DNA from: Nitrospinota bacterium
GTDB lineage: Bacteria > Nitrospinota > Nitrospinia > SZUA-224
NCBI GenBank assembly: GCA_016212345.1
Contig: JACRGM010000228.1
Coordinates: 1-6,501 of the forward strand
Length of the DNA: 6,501 bases
Direction of reading: 5' to 3'
Of this stretch, positions 5,790-6,501 are shown in pieces (position 1 is the first letter of the stretch; each line of letters opens with the position of its first letter). The notes beneath the pieces are model-generated. The model searched no databases, was not told the DNA's origin, and worked only from the letters and a program-made list of their open reading frames with translations. Made by a program: the position numbers and the translations under genes.

Positions 5790-5851
5790 AATATTAAATT
5801 AATCAAAGTATAAATATCTTCTACAATCTACACTAATTTAAGGGGTAAACT

Positions 5852-6052
5852 ATGAATATAATAGAGAATATAACAGAGAAGATCTATAATTCTTCACAAA
5901 AACTACCTGAATCACTTCAGTTAGAGGTACTCGACTTTATAGAATATCTTATAATGAGGGTAGAACCTAAGGCCATAAACCAGGATGAAATGGCATGGTC
6001 TGATTTTTCACGAACAACAGTGGCAATCCGTGGTATGGAAGATAAGAAATAG
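5852..6052 (+). CDS. DUF2281-type antitoxin-like protein
   Basis: A 66-residue protein. The N-terminal half has the DUF2281 pattern: an amphipathic helix, then LPESLQLEVLDFIEYLI (18-34), corresponding to the family's L-P-E-x-x-Q-x-E-V-L-D-F-I-E motif. The C-terminal half, WSDFSRTTVAIRGMED (49-64), matches the W-x-x-F-S-x-x-x-A-x-R-G-M-E-D tail of many such antitoxins, which bind their toxins and often regulate the operon. The end is short: relatives usually run another 10-15 residues beyond the MED motif, whereas here KK and a stop follow. AAGGGG (5840-5845) precedes the ATG with 6-base spacing. No recognisable PIN, RelE or MazF toxin follows, since the next gene is a membrane sensor, so it is an orphan or a remnant of a pair. 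Family assignment rests on motif memory, not a search. Confidence 0.7.
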   Translation: MNIIENITEKIYNSSQKLPESLQLEVLDFIEYLIMRVEPKAINQDEMAWSDFSRTTVAIRGMEDKK

Positions 6053-6133
6053 ATCAGAGGAGGGGATTAAGGGGAGGGTGAATAATGTCAACTTTTTAAA
6101 GTCGTTCACTATAATATCGTATGAAAAGGAGAT

Positions 6134-6501
6134 ATGGGGCAAAGAAGATATTATTTACAGAAAATATATCCTGAATTAATAAATATCGACAAAAAGGATT
6201 GGGAGCTTTGGCTTTTCACGCTCTTTATTCTACTCCTCTTGACCTTCTTATTTATTATTTATCTTATGCCCAATCTTTTCCCTTTTCTCACCTCTCAATC
6301 TGATAATAATGAGGAGTTAGCTCTATATTTAGGATTCTTTGGGATACTGATCTTGTTATCTAGTCTTTATTCCTTAAGAAAGCATCTGGAAATCAAGAGA
6401 CTGAGATGGGAACTTATTAACAAGAGGATTGAACTGGAAAGGATGTCGGGTCGGATAAAGGAATTGGGGAGTCTTTATGAGGTTATTGCTGGTGCTGGGA
6501 A
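6134..6501 (+). CDS. N-terminal part of a membrane-bound sensor protein (runs off the window)
   Basis: The frame is open from ATG 6134 to the window end, 122 complete codons plus two bases; an in-frame TGA at 6122 limits the start to this ATG. AAAAGGAG (6124-6131) precedes it, but the gap is only 2-4 bases depending on pairing, which is tight. A polar head with YYLQKIYPELINIDKKDWEL (6-25) leads into TM1 (about 26-46), a short acidic loop (SDNNEE, 56-61) and TM2 (about 64-81). Then comes a charged coiled coil (82-112) with the pattern RIKELGSLYEVIAGAG (107-122). A coiled coil ending in E-L-x-x-L-Y-E-V commonly opens a GAF domain in histidine kinases or GGDEF proteins, so a signalling output is likely, but the output domain lies outside the window. 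The identity is inferred; the membrane topology is read directly. Confidence 0.75.
   Translation, partial: MGQRRYYLQKIYPELINIDKKDWELWLFTLFILLLLTFLFIIYLMPNLFPFLTSQSDNNEELALYLGFFGILILLSSLYSLRKHLEIKRLRWELINKRIELERMSGRIKELGSLYEVIAGAG

Noticed and set aside
5985..6179. A 64-codon open frame overlapping the end of the DUF2281 gene and the start of the sensor gene
   Set aside because: It is in a different frame from both supported genes, its start is inside the antitoxin gene without a ribosome site, and it resembles no family I recognise.

Overview
The window reads as a piece of a moderately AT-rich bacterial chromosome. Arginine is written mostly AGA/AGG and isoleucine often ATA in the core genes. 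The PolI and methylmalonyl-CoA epimerase-like proteins, a two-TM sensor, toxin-antitoxin debris and short mobile repeats would suit an uncultivated anaerobe of the Desulfobacterota/Nitrospirota kind. That placement is an impression only; nothing here fixes the taxon.

Layout. Bases 1-735 are accessory: the 3' end of a small membrane-protein gene, an imperfect hairpin resembling an integron attC site (186-262), an intact hicB antitoxin gene (283-531), and a hicA toxin gene that keeps its coupled start and about eight codons before running into unrelated, hairpin-rich sequence. Bases 778-4770 are a compact core operon: polA (complete DNA polymerase I), a PHP-domain phosphoesterase of the RNase AM/YciV type, and a VOC-fold methylmalonyl-CoA epimerase-like protein. 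Both junctions in it overlap or nearly touch, so the three genes are probably co-transcribed and partly translationally coupled.

Bases 4771-5851 hold a DUF502 membrane-protein gene between two copies of a 122-bp element. The copies are identical in every base, lie in the same orientation, and have imperfect 25-bp terminal inverted repeats with TA ends and a strong internal hairpin, which are the marks of a MITE. The first copy stops three bases before the gene's Shine-Dalgarno sequence. Bases 5852-6052 encode a DUF2281-type antitoxin-like protein with a plausible promoter and no recognisable toxin partner. From 6134 to the window edge runs the start of a membrane sensor gene with two TM helices, a coiled coil and the apparent start of a sensory domain.

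I see no clear new multi-gene system. The points most worth following are the MITE pair around the DUF502 gene, the hicA gene with its body replaced, a heptanucleotide tandem repeat in the epimerase reading frame (gain or loss of one unit would stop translation early), and a Glu in place of the exo II metal-binding Asp in PolI.
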